Shown one piece after another: positions 25,823-35,317 of a DNA stretch of 48,769 nt (the first letter of the stretch is position 1; each line of letters starts with the position of its first letter). The translations under genes and the position numbers were made by a program. The DNA lies in NCBI GenBank assembly GCA_003150175.1, contig QAKZ01000061.1:1-48769 (forward strand), given 5' to 3'. Source of the stretch: Coriobacteriia bacterium (GTDB lineage: Bacteria > Actinomycetota > Coriobacteriia > Coriobacteriales > Atopobiaceae). The notes below the pieces were generated by a model. It ran no database searches and had not been told where the DNA came from. It saw nothing but the letters and a program-made list of their open reading frames with translations.

Positions 25823-27205
25823 ATGCACAAGATCTATTACCAGCCCGAGGGAATCTGGGTAGGCGACATCATGCCATACGGCGAGGACGGCACGTTCTAC
25901 CTCTACCACCAGCGCGACACGCGCAACCCCGGACCCTTCGGCGAGCCCTTCGGCTGGTCCCTCGCGACGACGAAGGACTTCGTGAACTACAAGGACTTCG
26001 GCGAGAGCCTCGAGCGCGGCGGCGACGAGGACGTCGACCAGTACATCTACGCCGGCACCGTCTTCAAGGCCGGCGACAAGTACCACGCCCTCTACACCGG
26101 CTGCAACCGCGACAAGGTCCACGCCCGCCTCATGAAGCAGGTCCTTCTCCACGCCACGAGCGACGACGCCGTCAAGTGGGAGAAGAACATCGCCGAGACC
26201 GTCCTCCCGCCGCAGGAGGGCTACGACGACCGCAACTGGCGCGATCCCTTCGTGCTGTGGGATGACGAGAACCAGGAGTACATGCTCATCCTCGGCACCC
26301 GTACGGGCGAGGATAAGGCCCTCATGACCGGCCGCCTGGTCAAGTTCACCTCCAAGGACCTCGAGCACTGGGAGTTCCAGGGCGACTGGTGGAACCCGGG
26401 CCTCTACACCATGTTCGAGATGCCGGACCTCTTCCGCATCGGCGACTGGTGGTACCTGGTCTTCTCTGAGTACAGCGACGGCAACAAGACCCGTTACCGC
26501 ATGTCTCGCTCCATCAACGGCCCCTGGATCACCCCTGCCGACGACGCATTCGACGGCCGCGCCTACTACGCCGCCCGCACCGCTTCCGACGGCGAGCGCC
26601 GTGTGCTCTTCGGCTGGGTCCCGACCCGCGACGCCGGCGGAGACCCCAGCTCCTATCTGTGGGGCGGCACCTTCATGCCGCTCGAGATCGTCCAGCGCGC
26701 TGACGGCACCCTGGGCACCAAGCTCCCCGACAGCATGGTCCCCGCGTTCGGCGAGGGCAAGGCCGTCGAGCCCTTCGAGCTCTCCTGCGCCTCCGGCAAG
26801 GCCGAGAAGGTCCTCAGCGCCGACGCCGGCTCCACCTACTTGCTCGACGCCGACATCGAGCTTTCCGGCGATGCCGCGGGCTTCTCGGTGAAGCTTGCTG
26901 AGGACGCCGAGGCCGGTCTGGGCTACGAGTTCCGCGCCAACCTGCGCGAGGGCAAGCTCGAGTTCACCGCCGCGCCGCAGTACCCGTGGTTCGCGGTCAA
27001 CACCATGGGCCTCGAGCGCCCGCTCTTCTTTAAGGGCGAGGGCACCCACCACCTGCGCCTCGTCGTGGACGACGACATCGCGACTGTCTTTGTGGACGAC
27101 GTTGCGCTGAACGCCCGCTTCTGCGCAAAGAAGGGCCAGGGAGTCTCCCTTACCGTCACCGACGGCACCCTCACGTGCGCGAACGCGACCATCGCGTCGC
27201 TCTAA
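25823..27205 (+). CDS. GH32-like five-bladed propeller glycosidase with altered nucleophile motif
   Basis: This 460-residue protein has the plan of GH32 enzymes: an N-terminal beta-propeller and a C-terminal beta-sandwich. The stabiliser motif RDPF is present (Asp141), as is the acid/base motif EMPDLF (Glu199). The usual N-terminal NDPNG is replaced by GDIMPYG with Asp15, so the nucleophile Asp is kept in an unfamiliar frame. Substrate may be a fructan, fructosyl disaccharide or its phosphate; this cannot be settled. AAGGAAG lies upstream of the ATG. It is the first gene of a probable operon with the EIIBC permease and sucrose-6-phosphate hydrolase. Confidence 0.75.
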   Translation: MHKIYYQPEGIWVGDIMPYGEDGTFYLYHQRDTRNPGPFGEPFGWSLATTKDFVNYKDFGESLERGGDEDVDQYIYAGTVFKAGDKYHALYTGCNRDKVHARLMKQVLLHATSDDAVKWEKNIAETVLPPQEGYDDRNWRDPFVLWDDENQEYMLILGTRTGEDKALMTGRLVKFTSKDLEHWEFQGDWWNPGLYTMFEMPDLFRIGDWWYLVFSEYSDGNKTRYRMSRSINGPWITPADDAFDGRAYYAARTASDGERRVLFGWVPTRDAGGDPSSYLWGGTFMPLEIVQRADGTLGTKLPDSMVPAFGEGKAVEPFELSCASGKAEKVLSADAGSTYLLDADIELSGDAAGFSVKLAEDAEAGLGYEFRANLREGKLEFTAAPQYPWFAVNTMGLERPLFFKGEGTHHLRLVVDDDIATVFVDDVALNARFCAKKGQGVSLTVTDGTLTCANATIASL

Positions 27206-27280
27206 AAACGCCCCTCTGACGGCCCGGGGCGCGCTTCCCGGTCCGTCCCCGTACACTGGCAACAAGGAATGGAGAGGAAC

Positions 27281-28732
27281 ATGGACTACAAAGCGGTATC
27301 CCAGCAAGTTGTCGACAACGTCGGCGGCGTCGAGAACATCGAGGGCGCCACGCACTGCGTGACCCGACTGCGCCTCGTGCTCAAGGACACCTCCAAGTAC
27401 AACAAGGCCGAGCTCGAGAAGCTCGACGGCGTCAAGGGCGTGCTGTACAACAGCGGCCAGCTCATGATCATCTTCGGCACCGGCACCGTGAACAAGGTCT
27501 ATGACGCCTTCATGGCCCTCACCGGCGTCAAGGAGATCAGCGCCTCCGAGGTCAAGGGTGCCGAGGCGAGCAAGAAGGGCAAGTTCTTCGCCGCCCTCAA
27601 GGTCTTCTCCGACATCTTCATCCCCATCATCCCGGCCTTCGTCGGCGCGGCAATCATCATCGGCCTGAAGTCGCTGATCGTCGCCAGTGGCCTGTTTGGC
27701 ATGGAGGGCAGCCTCGCTGACCACAGCGAGTTCCTGAAGAACCTCGCGAGCTTCTTTGGCATCATCGCGACCACCTTCGACTACCTGCCCGTCCTCGTGA
27801 TGTACAGCGCCGTCAAGCGCTTCGGCGGCAACCCGATCCTGGGCATCCTCGTCGGCATCGTCATGGTTCACCCGAACCTGATGAACCGCAACACCTTCGT
27901 CCTCGACCCGACGGGCGTCCAGTACTGGAACTTCGGCCCGCTGGCCATCCCGATGGTCGCCTTCCAGGGCGGCGTCTTCCCCGCGATCCTGACCGCTTGG
28001 TTCATGGCTAAGGTCGAGAAGATCGCCCAGGACGTCATCCCCGAGGTCGTCTCGTTCGTCTTTGTCCCGACCGTCACGCTGATCCTCGCCAACATCGCGC
28101 TGTTCACCGTGTTCGGCCCGCTCGGCAACCTCATCGGCGACGTGCTCGGCGGCGTCATCGACATCCTGTACAACAAGATGGGCGTCTTCGGCGCGTTCGT
28201 CTTCGCGGCCTTCCTGCAGCCGCTCGTCGTGACCGGCACGCACCAGTTCATCCAGGGCATCGAGGCCAACCTCGTCGCCACCACCGGCTTCAACTACATC
28301 CAGGCCATCTGGTCCGTCTCCATCATCGCCCAGGGCGGCGGCGCCATCGGCATGTACCTCGTGCACAAGAAGAAGTCCCGCGAGCGCAGCATCTGCATGT
28401 CCTCCTTCATCCCGACCCTCGTCGGCATCTCGGAGCCCGCAATCTTCGCCGCGAACATGCGCTACTCCATCATCCCCTTCGTCTGCGCCTGCATCGGCGC
28501 GGGCTGCGGCGGTGCCTTCGTCAAGCTCTTTGAGGTTCGCGCCATCGGCCAGGGCCTGACCGGCGTCCTGGGCCTGCTGATCGTCACCCCCGAGACCCTC
28601 GTGTGGTACGTGATCGGCAACCTCATCGCCTTCTTCGTGCCCATCGCCCTGATCCTCGCCTACAACAAGGCGAAGGGCGTCCCGACCACGGACGAAGAGG
28701 GCGGCGGTGCCGGGTTCGACGTCAGCTTCTAA
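27281..28732 (+). CDS. PTS EIIBC permease, sucrose/beta-glucoside family
   Basis: The 483-residue membrane protein imports and phosphorylates a sugar. The EIIB domain (about 1-90) carries the phosphorylated Cys26 in GATHCVTRLR. The EIIC domain has about ten membrane segments and the conserved GTHQFIQGIE and GISEPAIF stretches. There is no EIIA domain, so a separate EIIA must supply phosphate; a glucose-type EIIA is encoded at 46687. GGAGAGG is placed for the ATG at 27281, not the in-frame codon 12 bases earlier. With sucrose-6-phosphate hydrolase next door, sucrose is the likely substrate. Confidence 0.88.
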   Translation: MDYKAVSQQVVDNVGGVENIEGATHCVTRLRLVLKDTSKYNKAELEKLDGVKGVLYNSGQLMIIFGTGTVNKVYDAFMALTGVKEISASEVKGAEASKKGKFFAALKVFSDIFIPIIPAFVGAAIIIGLKSLIVASGLFGMEGSLADHSEFLKNLASFFGIIATTFDYLPVLVMYSAVKRFGGNPILGILVGIVMVHPNLMNRNTFVLDPTGVQYWNFGPLAIPMVAFQGGVFPAILTAWFMAKVEKIAQDVIPEVVSFVFVPTVTLILANIALFTVFGPLGNLIGDVLGGVIDILYNKMGVFGAFVFAAFLQPLVVTGTHQFIQGIEANLVATTGFNYIQAIWSVSIIAQGGGAIGMYLVHKKKSRERSICMSSFIPTLVGISEPAIFAANMRYSIIPFVCACIGAGCGGAFVKLFEVRAIGQGLTGVLGLLIVTPETLVWYVIGNLIAFFVPIALILAYNKAKGVPTTDEEGGGAGFDVSF

Positions 28733-28759
28733 GCACACAGATAGACCTGCCCGAACGGG

Positions 28760-28798
28760 CAAGGGGCGCCCGGGCACGAGCCGGGGCGCCCTTCTTTA
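28760..28798 (+). terminator. Terminator-like hairpin between the EIIBC gene and scrB
   Basis: AAGGGGCGCCCGG and CCGGGGCGCCCTT pair with small bulges and are followed by CTTTA. A smaller TGCCCG-CGGGCA hairpin precedes it. It may give partial termination, since scrB begins only 40 bases later. Confidence 0.6.
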
Positions 28799-28837
28799 CA
28801 CCAGGGGCACGAAAGCAAGGGCAAGAAAGGCGAGGCA

Positions 28838-30289
28838 ATGTTCAACCAAAAGAGCAAGGTGACGCGCGCGGACTACGAGGCGTGGCGCGCCGGGCAGGAC
28901 GCCGAGGCGGCGCGGATCGCGGCCGACGCGGATCGGCTCGTGTTCCACGTGGAGCCTGAGCTCGGGTGGCTCAATGACCCGAACGGGCTGGTCCAGGTGG
29001 GGGACACCTACCACATCTACCACCAGTACGACCCGTTCGACGCGGCTCACGGCGGCCCGGTGCTCTGGAACCATCTGACGACGCGGGACTTCCTCAGCTA
29101 CGAGAACCACGGCCCGGCGCTGTTCCCCGACTCCGATATGGACTCGAGCGGCGCGTACTCCGGCTCCGCCTTCGTGCGCGACGGGAAGGTGCATTTCTTT
29201 TACACCGGCAACGTAAAGCACTTCGACCGCGACGACTACGACTACGTGCTCACGGGCCGCGAGCAGAACCAGATCCACATGGTCATGGACGCGGACGGCC
29301 AGCTCGACGACCTCGGGCCGAAGCGCGTGGCGCTGAGCCCCGCCGACTACCCCGACGACATCGGCACGCACGTGCGCGACCCGAAGGTTCTCGAGCACGA
29401 CGGCGTGTTCTACATGGTGCTCGGCGCCAGGACCCGCGACGACCGCGGCTGCGTGCTCGTGTTCACGTCGCGCGACCTCGAGTCGTGGGGGTACGCCGCG
29501 CGGATCGAGCTGCCCGAGCCCTTCGGCTTCATGTGGGAGTGCCCCGACCTCTTTGAGCTGGGCGGCGAGCTCGTGCTCGTGTGCTGCCCGCAGGGCGTGC
29601 CGACCGAGGGCTGGCGTTACCGCAACCCGCACCAGTGCGTGTGGTTCCGCGTCGAGGCGGACTGGGATCGACCGAGCTTCGGGATCGTGGGCGAGGGGCG
29701 CCCAGCGATGGTCGACGCCGGCTTCGATTTCTACGCCCCGCAGTCGTTCGAGGACGCCGAGGGCCGTCGCCTGATGATCGGTTGGGCGGGCTGCCCGGAC
29801 GCGACGGCGCAAAACCCGACGACCGGGCGCGGCTGGCAGTGCGCGCTCACGGTGCCGAGGGTGCTGAGCCTTCGCGACGGCAAGCTGTGCCAGTGGCCGG
29901 CGCGCGAGCTCGAGAGGCTGCGCGGAGGCCGGGTCGAGGTCTCCGCGGGCGGCGCGGTCGCCGACCCGGGCCGCGTGTACGACGCGGTCGTGACCTGCGG
30001 CGGGTTGGCCTCGATCGAGCTCACGGTGCGCGACGGGGTCGCGCTGCGCTACGCCGACGGGATGCTCACGCTGGATATGGGCGACGAGGGCCACGGGCGC
30101 GACGAGCGCTCCGTCGAGGTCGGCCAGCTGCGCGACGTGCGCGTGCTCTCGGACACGACGATGATCGAGGTCTTCGCCAACGGCGGTGAGGCGGCGCTCA
30201 CGAGCCGCGTGTACTCGCCCGCCGCGGCCGAGCTTGCGCTCACGGCCGACGGCTGCGCGGCGATGGACTTCTATAAGCTCGTTCGCTAG
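28838..30289 (+). CDS. scrB: Sucrose-6-phosphate hydrolase (GH32)
   Basis: This 483-residue enzyme cleaves sucrose-6-phosphate made by the PTS into glucose-6-phosphate and fructose. All three GH32 motifs are intact: WLNDPNG with nucleophile Asp47, RDPK with Asp181, and ECPDLF with Glu234. A C-terminal beta-sandwich follows. The start has AAAGGCGAGG upstream. Unlike the GH32-like protein two genes earlier, this one is canonical, so the locus pairs a standard invertase with an unusual relative. Confidence 0.92.
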   Translation: MFNQKSKVTRADYEAWRAGQDAEAARIAADADRLVFHVEPELGWLNDPNGLVQVGDTYHIYHQYDPFDAAHGGPVLWNHLTTRDFLSYENHGPALFPDSDMDSSGAYSGSAFVRDGKVHFFYTGNVKHFDRDDYDYVLTGREQNQIHMVMDADGQLDDLGPKRVALSPADYPDDIGTHVRDPKVLEHDGVFYMVLGARTRDDRGCVLVFTSRDLESWGYAARIELPEPFGFMWECPDLFELGGELVLVCCPQGVPTEGWRYRNPHQCVWFRVEADWDRPSFGIVGEGRPAMVDAGFDFYAPQSFEDAEGRRLMIGWAGCPDATAQNPTTGRGWQCALTVPRVLSLRDGKLCQWPARELERLRGGRVEVSAGGAVADPGRVYDAVVTCGGLASIELTVRDGVALRYADGMLTLDMGDEGHGRDERSVEVGQLRDVRVLSDTTMIEVFANGGEAALTSRVYSPAAAELALTADGCAAMDFYKLVR

Positions 30290-30324
30290 CCGTTCGCTAG
30301 CGAAAACCGGAACGTCGGGCGTGC

Positions 30325-30374
30325 GGGGCGGGTACGGATTTGGCGGAGCCATTCGTTAAATCCGTACCCGCCCC
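30325..30374. terminator. 17-bp perfect inverted repeat between scrB and mfd
   Basis: GGGGCGGGTACGGATTT is repeated as its exact complement after a 16-base loop. It ends just upstream of the mfd -10 candidate. The following tail (CTGTTTG) is only weakly T-rich, so it may be a terminator for scrB or a regulator-binding palindrome. The length and perfection are unusual for this window. Confidence 0.6.
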
Positions 30375-30394
30375 CTGTTTGCTGCGTGTGCAGG

Positions 30395-30400
30395 TACAAT
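30395..30400 (+). promoter_or_regulatory. Candidate -10 box of mfd
   Basis: TACAAT lies about 30 bases before the mfd start codon and right after the 17-bp palindrome. No good -35 was found at normal spacing. Confidence 0.35.
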
Positions 30401-30429
30401 GCGATGAGCTGACCCAAGGAGTTCGTTCA

Positions 30430-33400
30430 ATGCTCATCAATCGTGTTTCTCGCCAGATCATGACCTGCCCGGAGCTCGAGCCGCTCGTGCGCGCGCTCGG
30501 CGCGGGCGACGACGCCACGCTCGCCGTCGCGCAGTCCGCCCGCCCGCTGATGCTCGCGGCCATCTGGGCAGACGACCCGCGGCCGTGCCTGTTTGTGGTC
30601 TCGGGCGAGGAGGCGGCTGACCGCGCCGCCCGTGCGCTCGCCGCGTGGCTCGGCCAAGACGTCGTCTGCCGCTACCCCGAGCGCCGCGACTATCCGTGGA
30701 GCGAGAAAGCCCCCGAGGACGCCGTCGTCGGCGCCCGCTGCCGCGCCGTCGCGCGCCTGGCGGAGGGGGAGAAGTGCGTCGTCGTCGCCTCGGCCCGTTC
30801 GCTGCTGCGCCGCGTGCCACCCGCAGGCTCCGGCTACTGGGCATCGAGCACGTTCTCCGTCGGCGACGAGGTGCCCTTCGACGAGGTCCCGGCCCTTCTC
30901 GTGGGCATGGGCTACGCCGACAACGGTGAGGTCGACGCCCCCGGCAGCTTCCATGTGCACGGCGACGCGGTGGACGTCTTTCCAGCGCAGGCCACGACGC
31001 CGGTGCGCATCGAGTTCTTCGGCGACGAGATCGACCGCGTGCGCCGCATGGTCGCGGCCACCGGCCAGACCATCGGTGAGCTCAAGAGCGTGACCGTCTC
31101 GCCCTGCCGCGAGATGGCGCTGACCGACGAGACCGTCGCCCGCGCAGAGGAGGCGCTCTACGCCCGCGCCCAGAACGACAACGCACTGGCCGCTGACCTG
31201 GAGCTCATCGGCGCGCGTGCCGCGCAGCCGGCGCTCGAGCGCTACCTGCCCGCGCTCTACGGGGACACCGCCACGCCCATCGACCACGCGAGCGATCGCA
31301 CGCTCGTGGTCCTCGCCGAGCCGCGCGCGCTCTTCGACGACTGCCTGCGCGCCGCGGACGAGATCGAGCAGGCCGCGGGCGCCGCATGCGTCTCGACCAA
31401 GGGGCTCTACACGAACCCGCGCCAGCTCGACTTCGGCCGCCAGCAGCGCCTGAGCTTCGCCGCCATGCTGCGCGCCGGCGCGGGCGCCGTCACCGCGAGC
31501 CTCGAGGTGCGCCAGCCGGGCGTCAACGGCTCGGACTCCAAGCTCATGGGCCGCGTGCGCCAGCTCGTGGCCGACCGCTCGGTCACGCTCTTTGCCGTGC
31601 CCGATCGCGCGGCGCGCGAGGCCCTTGAGCTGCGCTTCAACGACGAGGGGATTCCGTTCGCCGAGTCGCTCGGCGCAGCGGCGGAGAACTCGCACGACGT
31701 CTGCGACGACGATGCCCGCTTCGACGCGCCGCCGCTGCCGCGCGACCGTGTGACCTTCATCGATGCGCCCGTGCCCGCGGGCGTCGTGATCCCCGCGGCG
31801 CGCCTGGGCATTCTTTCCGTCGACGACCTCGCCTCGCGCACCGCGAAGGCCCGCCGCCGCGCCAAGCGCGTGGACCCCACGAGCGTGACCTTCCCCTTTA
31901 AGCCGGGCGACTACGTCGTCCATGCCACGCACGGCATCGCGCTGTTCTCCGACATCGTGCGCCAGGAGGTCGCCGGGCGCGAGCGCGATTATTTCCAGCT
32001 CTCGTACGCCGGCGGCGACAAGCTCTTTGTCCCGCTCGAGCAGGTCGACCGCATCACGCGCTACGTCGGCCCGGACGGCGACTCGCCGCGCCTCACGCGG
32101 CTGAACACCGCTGACTGGAGCCGCGCGACGGGCAAGGCGCGCAAATCCGCGAAAAAGCTCGCCTTCGACCTGGTGGACCTCTACACGCGCCGCTCCTCGG
32201 TGGCCGGCTTCGCCTTCAGCCCCGACACCCCCGCACAGGCGGATATGGAGTCCAGCTTCAGCTACGAGCTCACGCCCGACCAGGCGAGCGCCGTCGCCGA
32301 CATCAAGGCCGACATGGAGGCCCGCAAGCCGATGGATCGCCTGCTCTGCGGCGACGTGGGCTTCGGCAAGACCGAGGTCGCCCTGCGCGCGGCGTTCAAG
32401 TGTTGCCAGGACTCCAAGCAGGTCATGATCCTGTGCCCGACGACGATCCTCGCGCAACAGCACTTCGAAACCTTCTTTGAGCGGTTCGCGCCGTTCGACC
32501 TCAAGGTTGCCGTGCTGTCGCGCTTTGTCACGCCCGCTCAGCAGCGCCGCGCGCTCGCGGGCTTCGCGGACGGCTCGGTCGACGTGCTCGTGGGCACGCA
32601 CCGGCTCCTTTCCGCCGACGTGAACCCCTACGACCTGGGGCTCGTGATCATCGACGAGGAGCAGCGCTTCGGCGTGCAGCACAAGGAGCAGCTCAAGAAC
32701 CTGCGAGAGCAGGTCGACGTTCTCACGCTGTCCGCCACGCCCATCCCGCGCACGATGCAGATGGCCATGAGCGGGGTGCGCGACATGAGCCTCATCATGA
32801 CGCCGCCGCCGGGGCGCCTTCCCGTCAAGGTCACGGTGGGGGAGTACGACCCCGACGTGGTGAGCGCCGCCATCCGCGCCGAGCTCGCGCGCAAGGGGCA
32901 GGTCTACTACGTGAGCAACCGCGTGCACACCATCGACGACGCGGTCGCGCGCGTGATGGAGGCCGCGCCCGAGGCCCGCGTGGCCGTGGCCCACGGAAAA
33001 ATGAGCGCCAAGCAGGTCGAGGATGTGATGCTGCAGTTCAACGAGCACGAGGTGGATGTGCTCGTGGCGACGACCATCATCGAGTCGGGCATCGACAACT
33101 CGCACTCGAACACGCTCATCATCGAGGACTCGCAGCGGCTCGGCTTGGCACAGCTCTATCAGCTCAAGGGGCGCGTGGGGCGCAGCCGCCAGCAGGCGTA
33201 CGCGTACTTCATGTTCCCCGGCGAAACCCCGCTGACTCCCGAGGCGACCGACCGCCTGACCGCCATCAACGAGTACCAGGACCTGGGCAGCGGCATGAAG
33301 ATCGCCATGCGCGACCTTGAGATCCGCGGCGCGGGGTCGCTCATGGGCGCCGAGCAGCACGGCAATCTCTCGAGCGTGGGCTTCGACCTCTTTACGCAGA

Positions 33401-33891
33401 TGCTCGGCGAGGCCGTGGCCGAGGCCCGGGGCGAGACGCGCGACGTCGAGCTCGCCGAGGTCAACATCAACCTGCCCGCGGACTTTTTCCTCGCGGAGGA
33501 GTATCTGCCCGAGGTCGATCGGCGCGTGCTCGTGTACCGCAAGCTTGCCGCGGCGGTGGACATCGCCGAGGTCGACGCGCTGCAGGAGGAGACCGAGGAG
33601 CGCTTCGGCGCGCTGCCGCTCGCGGGCAAAAACCTGTTCGACCGCGCCCGGGTGAGGATCCGCGCTCAGCGTCTGGGCTGCACCGCCATTAGCCTGACGA
33701 ACGGGCGGATCATCTACCAGGGTGTCGACGTGCCGCGCGCCGTCGCGCTCAAGCTCCGCGGCGAGGGCGCGCTCAACTACCCGAAGACCCACAAGCTGGC
33801 GTACCCCTTCCGGCGTAAGGACTCCGAGCTCATGCCCGTGGCGCTCGGCGTGCTCGAGCAGCTCGGCGGCGACGATGAGGTGGACGAGTAG
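30430..33891 (+). CDS. mfd: Transcription-repair coupling factor
   Basis: Mfd removes stalled RNA polymerase from lesions and recruits UvrA. The 1153 residues match the family. An N-terminal UvrB-like module is followed by the RNA-polymerase-interacting domain (GDYVVHATHGIALF), helicase domains with Walker A GDVGFGKTE (Lys647) and Walker B DEEQ (742-745), and a C-terminal TRCF domain. The ATG at 30430 is chosen because AAGGAG sits eight bases upstream; the frame is open earlier through the palindrome. Confidence 0.96.
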   Translation: MLINRVSRQIMTCPELEPLVRALGAGDDATLAVAQSARPLMLAAIWADDPRPCLFVVSGEEAADRAARALAAWLGQDVVCRYPERRDYPWSEKAPEDAVVGARCRAVARLAEGEKCVVVASARSLLRRVPPAGSGYWASSTFSVGDEVPFDEVPALLVGMGYADNGEVDAPGSFHVHGDAVDVFPAQATTPVRIEFFGDEIDRVRRMVAATGQTIGELKSVTVSPCREMALTDETVARAEEALYARAQNDNALAADLELIGARAAQPALERYLPALYGDTATPIDHASDRTLVVLAEPRALFDDCLRAADEIEQAAGAACVSTKGLYTNPRQLDFGRQQRLSFAAMLRAGAGAVTASLEVRQPGVNGSDSKLMGRVRQLVADRSVTLFAVPDRAAREALELRFNDEGIPFAESLGAAAENSHDVCDDDARFDAPPLPRDRVTFIDAPVPAGVVIPAARLGILSVDDLASRTAKARRRAKRVDPTSVTFPFKPGDYVVHATHGIALFSDIVRQEVAGRERDYFQLSYAGGDKLFVPLEQVDRITRYVGPDGDSPRLTRLNTADWSRATGKARKSAKKLAFDLVDLYTRRSSVAGFAFSPDTPAQADMESSFSYELTPDQASAVADIKADMEARKPMDRLLCGDVGFGKTEVALRAAFKCCQDSKQVMILCPTTILAQQHFETFFERFAPFDLKVAVLSRFVTPAQQRRALAGFADGSVDVLVGTHRLLSADVNPYDLGLVIIDEEQRFGVQHKEQLKNLREQVDVLTLSATPIPRTMQMAMSGVRDMSLIMTPPPGRLPVKVTVGEYDPDVVSAAIRAELARKGQVYYVSNRVHTIDDAVARVMEAAPEARVAVAHGKMSAKQVEDVMLQFNEHEVDVLVATTIIESGIDNSHSNTLIIEDSQRLGLAQLYQLKGRVGRSRQQAYAYFMFPGETPLTPEATDRLTAINEYQDLGSGMKIAMRDLEIRGAGSLMGAEQHGNLSSVGFDLFTQMLGEAVAEARGETRDVELAEVNINLPADFFLAEEYLPEVDRRVLVYRKLAAAVDIAEVDALQEETEERFGALPLAGKNLFDRARVRIRAQRLGCTAISLTNGRIIYQGVDVPRAVALKLRGEGALNYPKTHKLAYPFRRKDSELMPVALGVLEQLGGDDEVDE

Positions 33892-33946
33892 GAAGGCGGC
33901 GGACTCGCCTGGCTTAAGGACGCCTGAGCCAGCCCCCTCCTCTTTG

Positions 33947-33978
33947 ATCGCCCGGCCGACTCCTAGCCGGGCGATTTT
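33947..33978 (+). terminator. Terminator after mfd
   Basis: ATCGCCCGGC and GCCGGGCGAT form a 10-base stem with a 9-base loop followed by TTTT. The same hairpin with slight changes follows the EIID gene at 40153, as part of a duplicated segment. Confidence 0.85.
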
Positions 33979-33987
33979 CGTGCACGC

Positions 33988-34212
33988 GTGCGCCGAAACG
34001 CCTCCGGGGCTACGCCGGGGCGCCCCCGCGCGCCGAAAGCAGCTCCGGGCTACGTGTTTTGGCGTCCGGGGTCGCGTAACCCATTGTGGACGGAGGGCCC
34101 AACTGGTCTTTTGCGCCGAGCTGGCCCCCGTGGACCGTTAAAGCACGTGGCCCGCGGGGCGCTTCGGCGCAGGCGCGGTCGGAGACGTGGCCCGGAGGTG
34201 GTTTCGGCGCAC
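33988..34212. repeat. 225-bp imperfect palindromic element, copy 1
   Basis: It starts with GTGCGCCGAAA and ends with its complement TTTCGGCGCAC. Inside is a second inverted pair (CGCGCCGAA...GGGCTACGTGTTTT against AAAGCACGTGGCCCG...TTCGGCGCA) around a central region with TAACCCATTG. Copy 2 is at 40191-40414 in the same orientation and with the same layout. The 333-base gap between mfd and the next gene holds only this element and the preceding terminator. It could be a structured RNA or a non-autonomous mobile element. Confidence 0.85.
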
Positions 34213-34224
34213 GGCCGCCTGCAT

Positions 34225-35268
34225 TTAGACCAGCCTGAATCCGCGCCCAGTGATCTGCGACGTGTTCACATAGGTGATGAAGGCCGTCGGGTCGAGCCCG
34301 CGGATGTACTTCTCGAGCCGCAGCGTCTCGCGCGGGTTGAGCACCGTCATGATCGAGGTCACCTTATTGCCCGAGTACGCGCCATACGCCTCCGAGATGG
34401 TCGCGGTTCGTTGGAGATCGCGGATGATGAACTCCTCCACGCGCGCCGGTTGCCTGCAGATCACGGTCACGACCTTGTGCTGCTTCATGCCGTCGAGCAC
34501 GCCGTTGACCACAACCGTCATGATGAGCAGGCCGATCACGCAATAGATGCCTGTGCGCAGGTCAAACAACAGCAAGCTTCCCACGACTGACGCCGAATTG
34601 ACGAGCAACGTCGCTATGCCCGTCGTCAGGCTCGTGCGTTTGGTAAGCGCAACGATGATGATGTCTGTCCCGCCCGTGGAGGCGCCGACGCTGTAGGCGA
34701 CGGCCGCGCTCACGGCGGTTAGGACCACGGCGCACAGAAGATCAATCCACAGGTCGCCCGTTATCGAGCGGGCAATGGGCATAACCTGCGTAAAGAGCGA
34801 TACGTACGCGGAGAGCGCGAGCGACGCCGCGACGCTCCATGCGACTGCCCTCTTTCCGACGAGCATCAATCCGATGGCGATGCATACAAGGTTCACTCCC
34901 CAGAGCGCGACGGCGCTGGGCAATCCCGGAACGAGCGCCGCGATCACGATGGAGAGGCCTGACGCGCCGCCGAGCGCCAAGTTGTTCGGTGCGGTGAACA
35001 ACACATAGGCAAGTGCCGCCATGATCACGGCGAAGTTCAGCATGACGGCGGTCTTTACCGCACCGACGCTGTCGCGCCGCTCAATGGCGCGGGCGCTCCT
35101 CGCGTCTTCCTCGGGCGTAAGCAGCGCTGCACCCTGAATGAGGGAGGCTCCCTCGAACGCGGGCTCTGCCTCATGGGGCGCAACCTTGAAGTCGCCCAGG
35201 TTTTCGGCGGGTGTGGTGGACACGCCCCTGCCGCCACGGGCGGAGGCGAGTACATTGGGCATCTTCAC
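34225..35268 (-). CDS. YitT-family membrane protein (DUF2179 C-terminus)
   Basis: The 347-residue protein has five to six membrane segments from about residue 70 onward, including ALAYVLFTAPNNLALGG. A glycine-rich SVGASTGGTDIII signature precedes a C-terminal soluble DUF2179 domain (VVTVICRQPARVEEFI). YitT proteins are membrane proteins of uncertain transport role. The start is GTG at 35268: AGGAAGGG lies six bases upstream of it, against 12 for the ATG at 35262. An unusual ~60-residue hydrophilic N-terminus precedes the first membrane helix. Confidence 0.85.
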   Translation of the reverse strand: MKMPNVLASARGGRGVSTTPAENLGDFKVAPHEAEPAFEGASLIQGAALLTPEEDARSARAIERRDSVGAVKTAVMLNFAVIMAALAYVLFTAPNNLALGGASGLSIVIAALVPGLPSAVALWGVNLVCIAIGLMLVGKRAVAWSVAASLALSAYVSLFTQVMPIARSITGDLWIDLLCAVVLTAVSAAVAYSVGASTGGTDIIIVALTKRTSLTTGIATLLVNSASVVGSLLLFDLRTGIYCVIGLLIMTVVVNGVLDGMKQHKVVTVICRQPARVEEFIIRDLQRTATISEAYGAYSGNKVTSIMTVLNPRETLRLEKYIRGLDPTAFITYVNTSQITGRGFRLV

Positions 35269-35317
35269 GATGAACCCTTCCTATGCGTTTATGCCAGTAG
35301 GCGGCGTGTTCTTCTGG

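Noticed and set aside
34225..34590. Plus-strand coding frame overlapping the YitT gene
   Set aside because: It is antisense to clear membrane helices and the DUF2179 domain and has no start signal.
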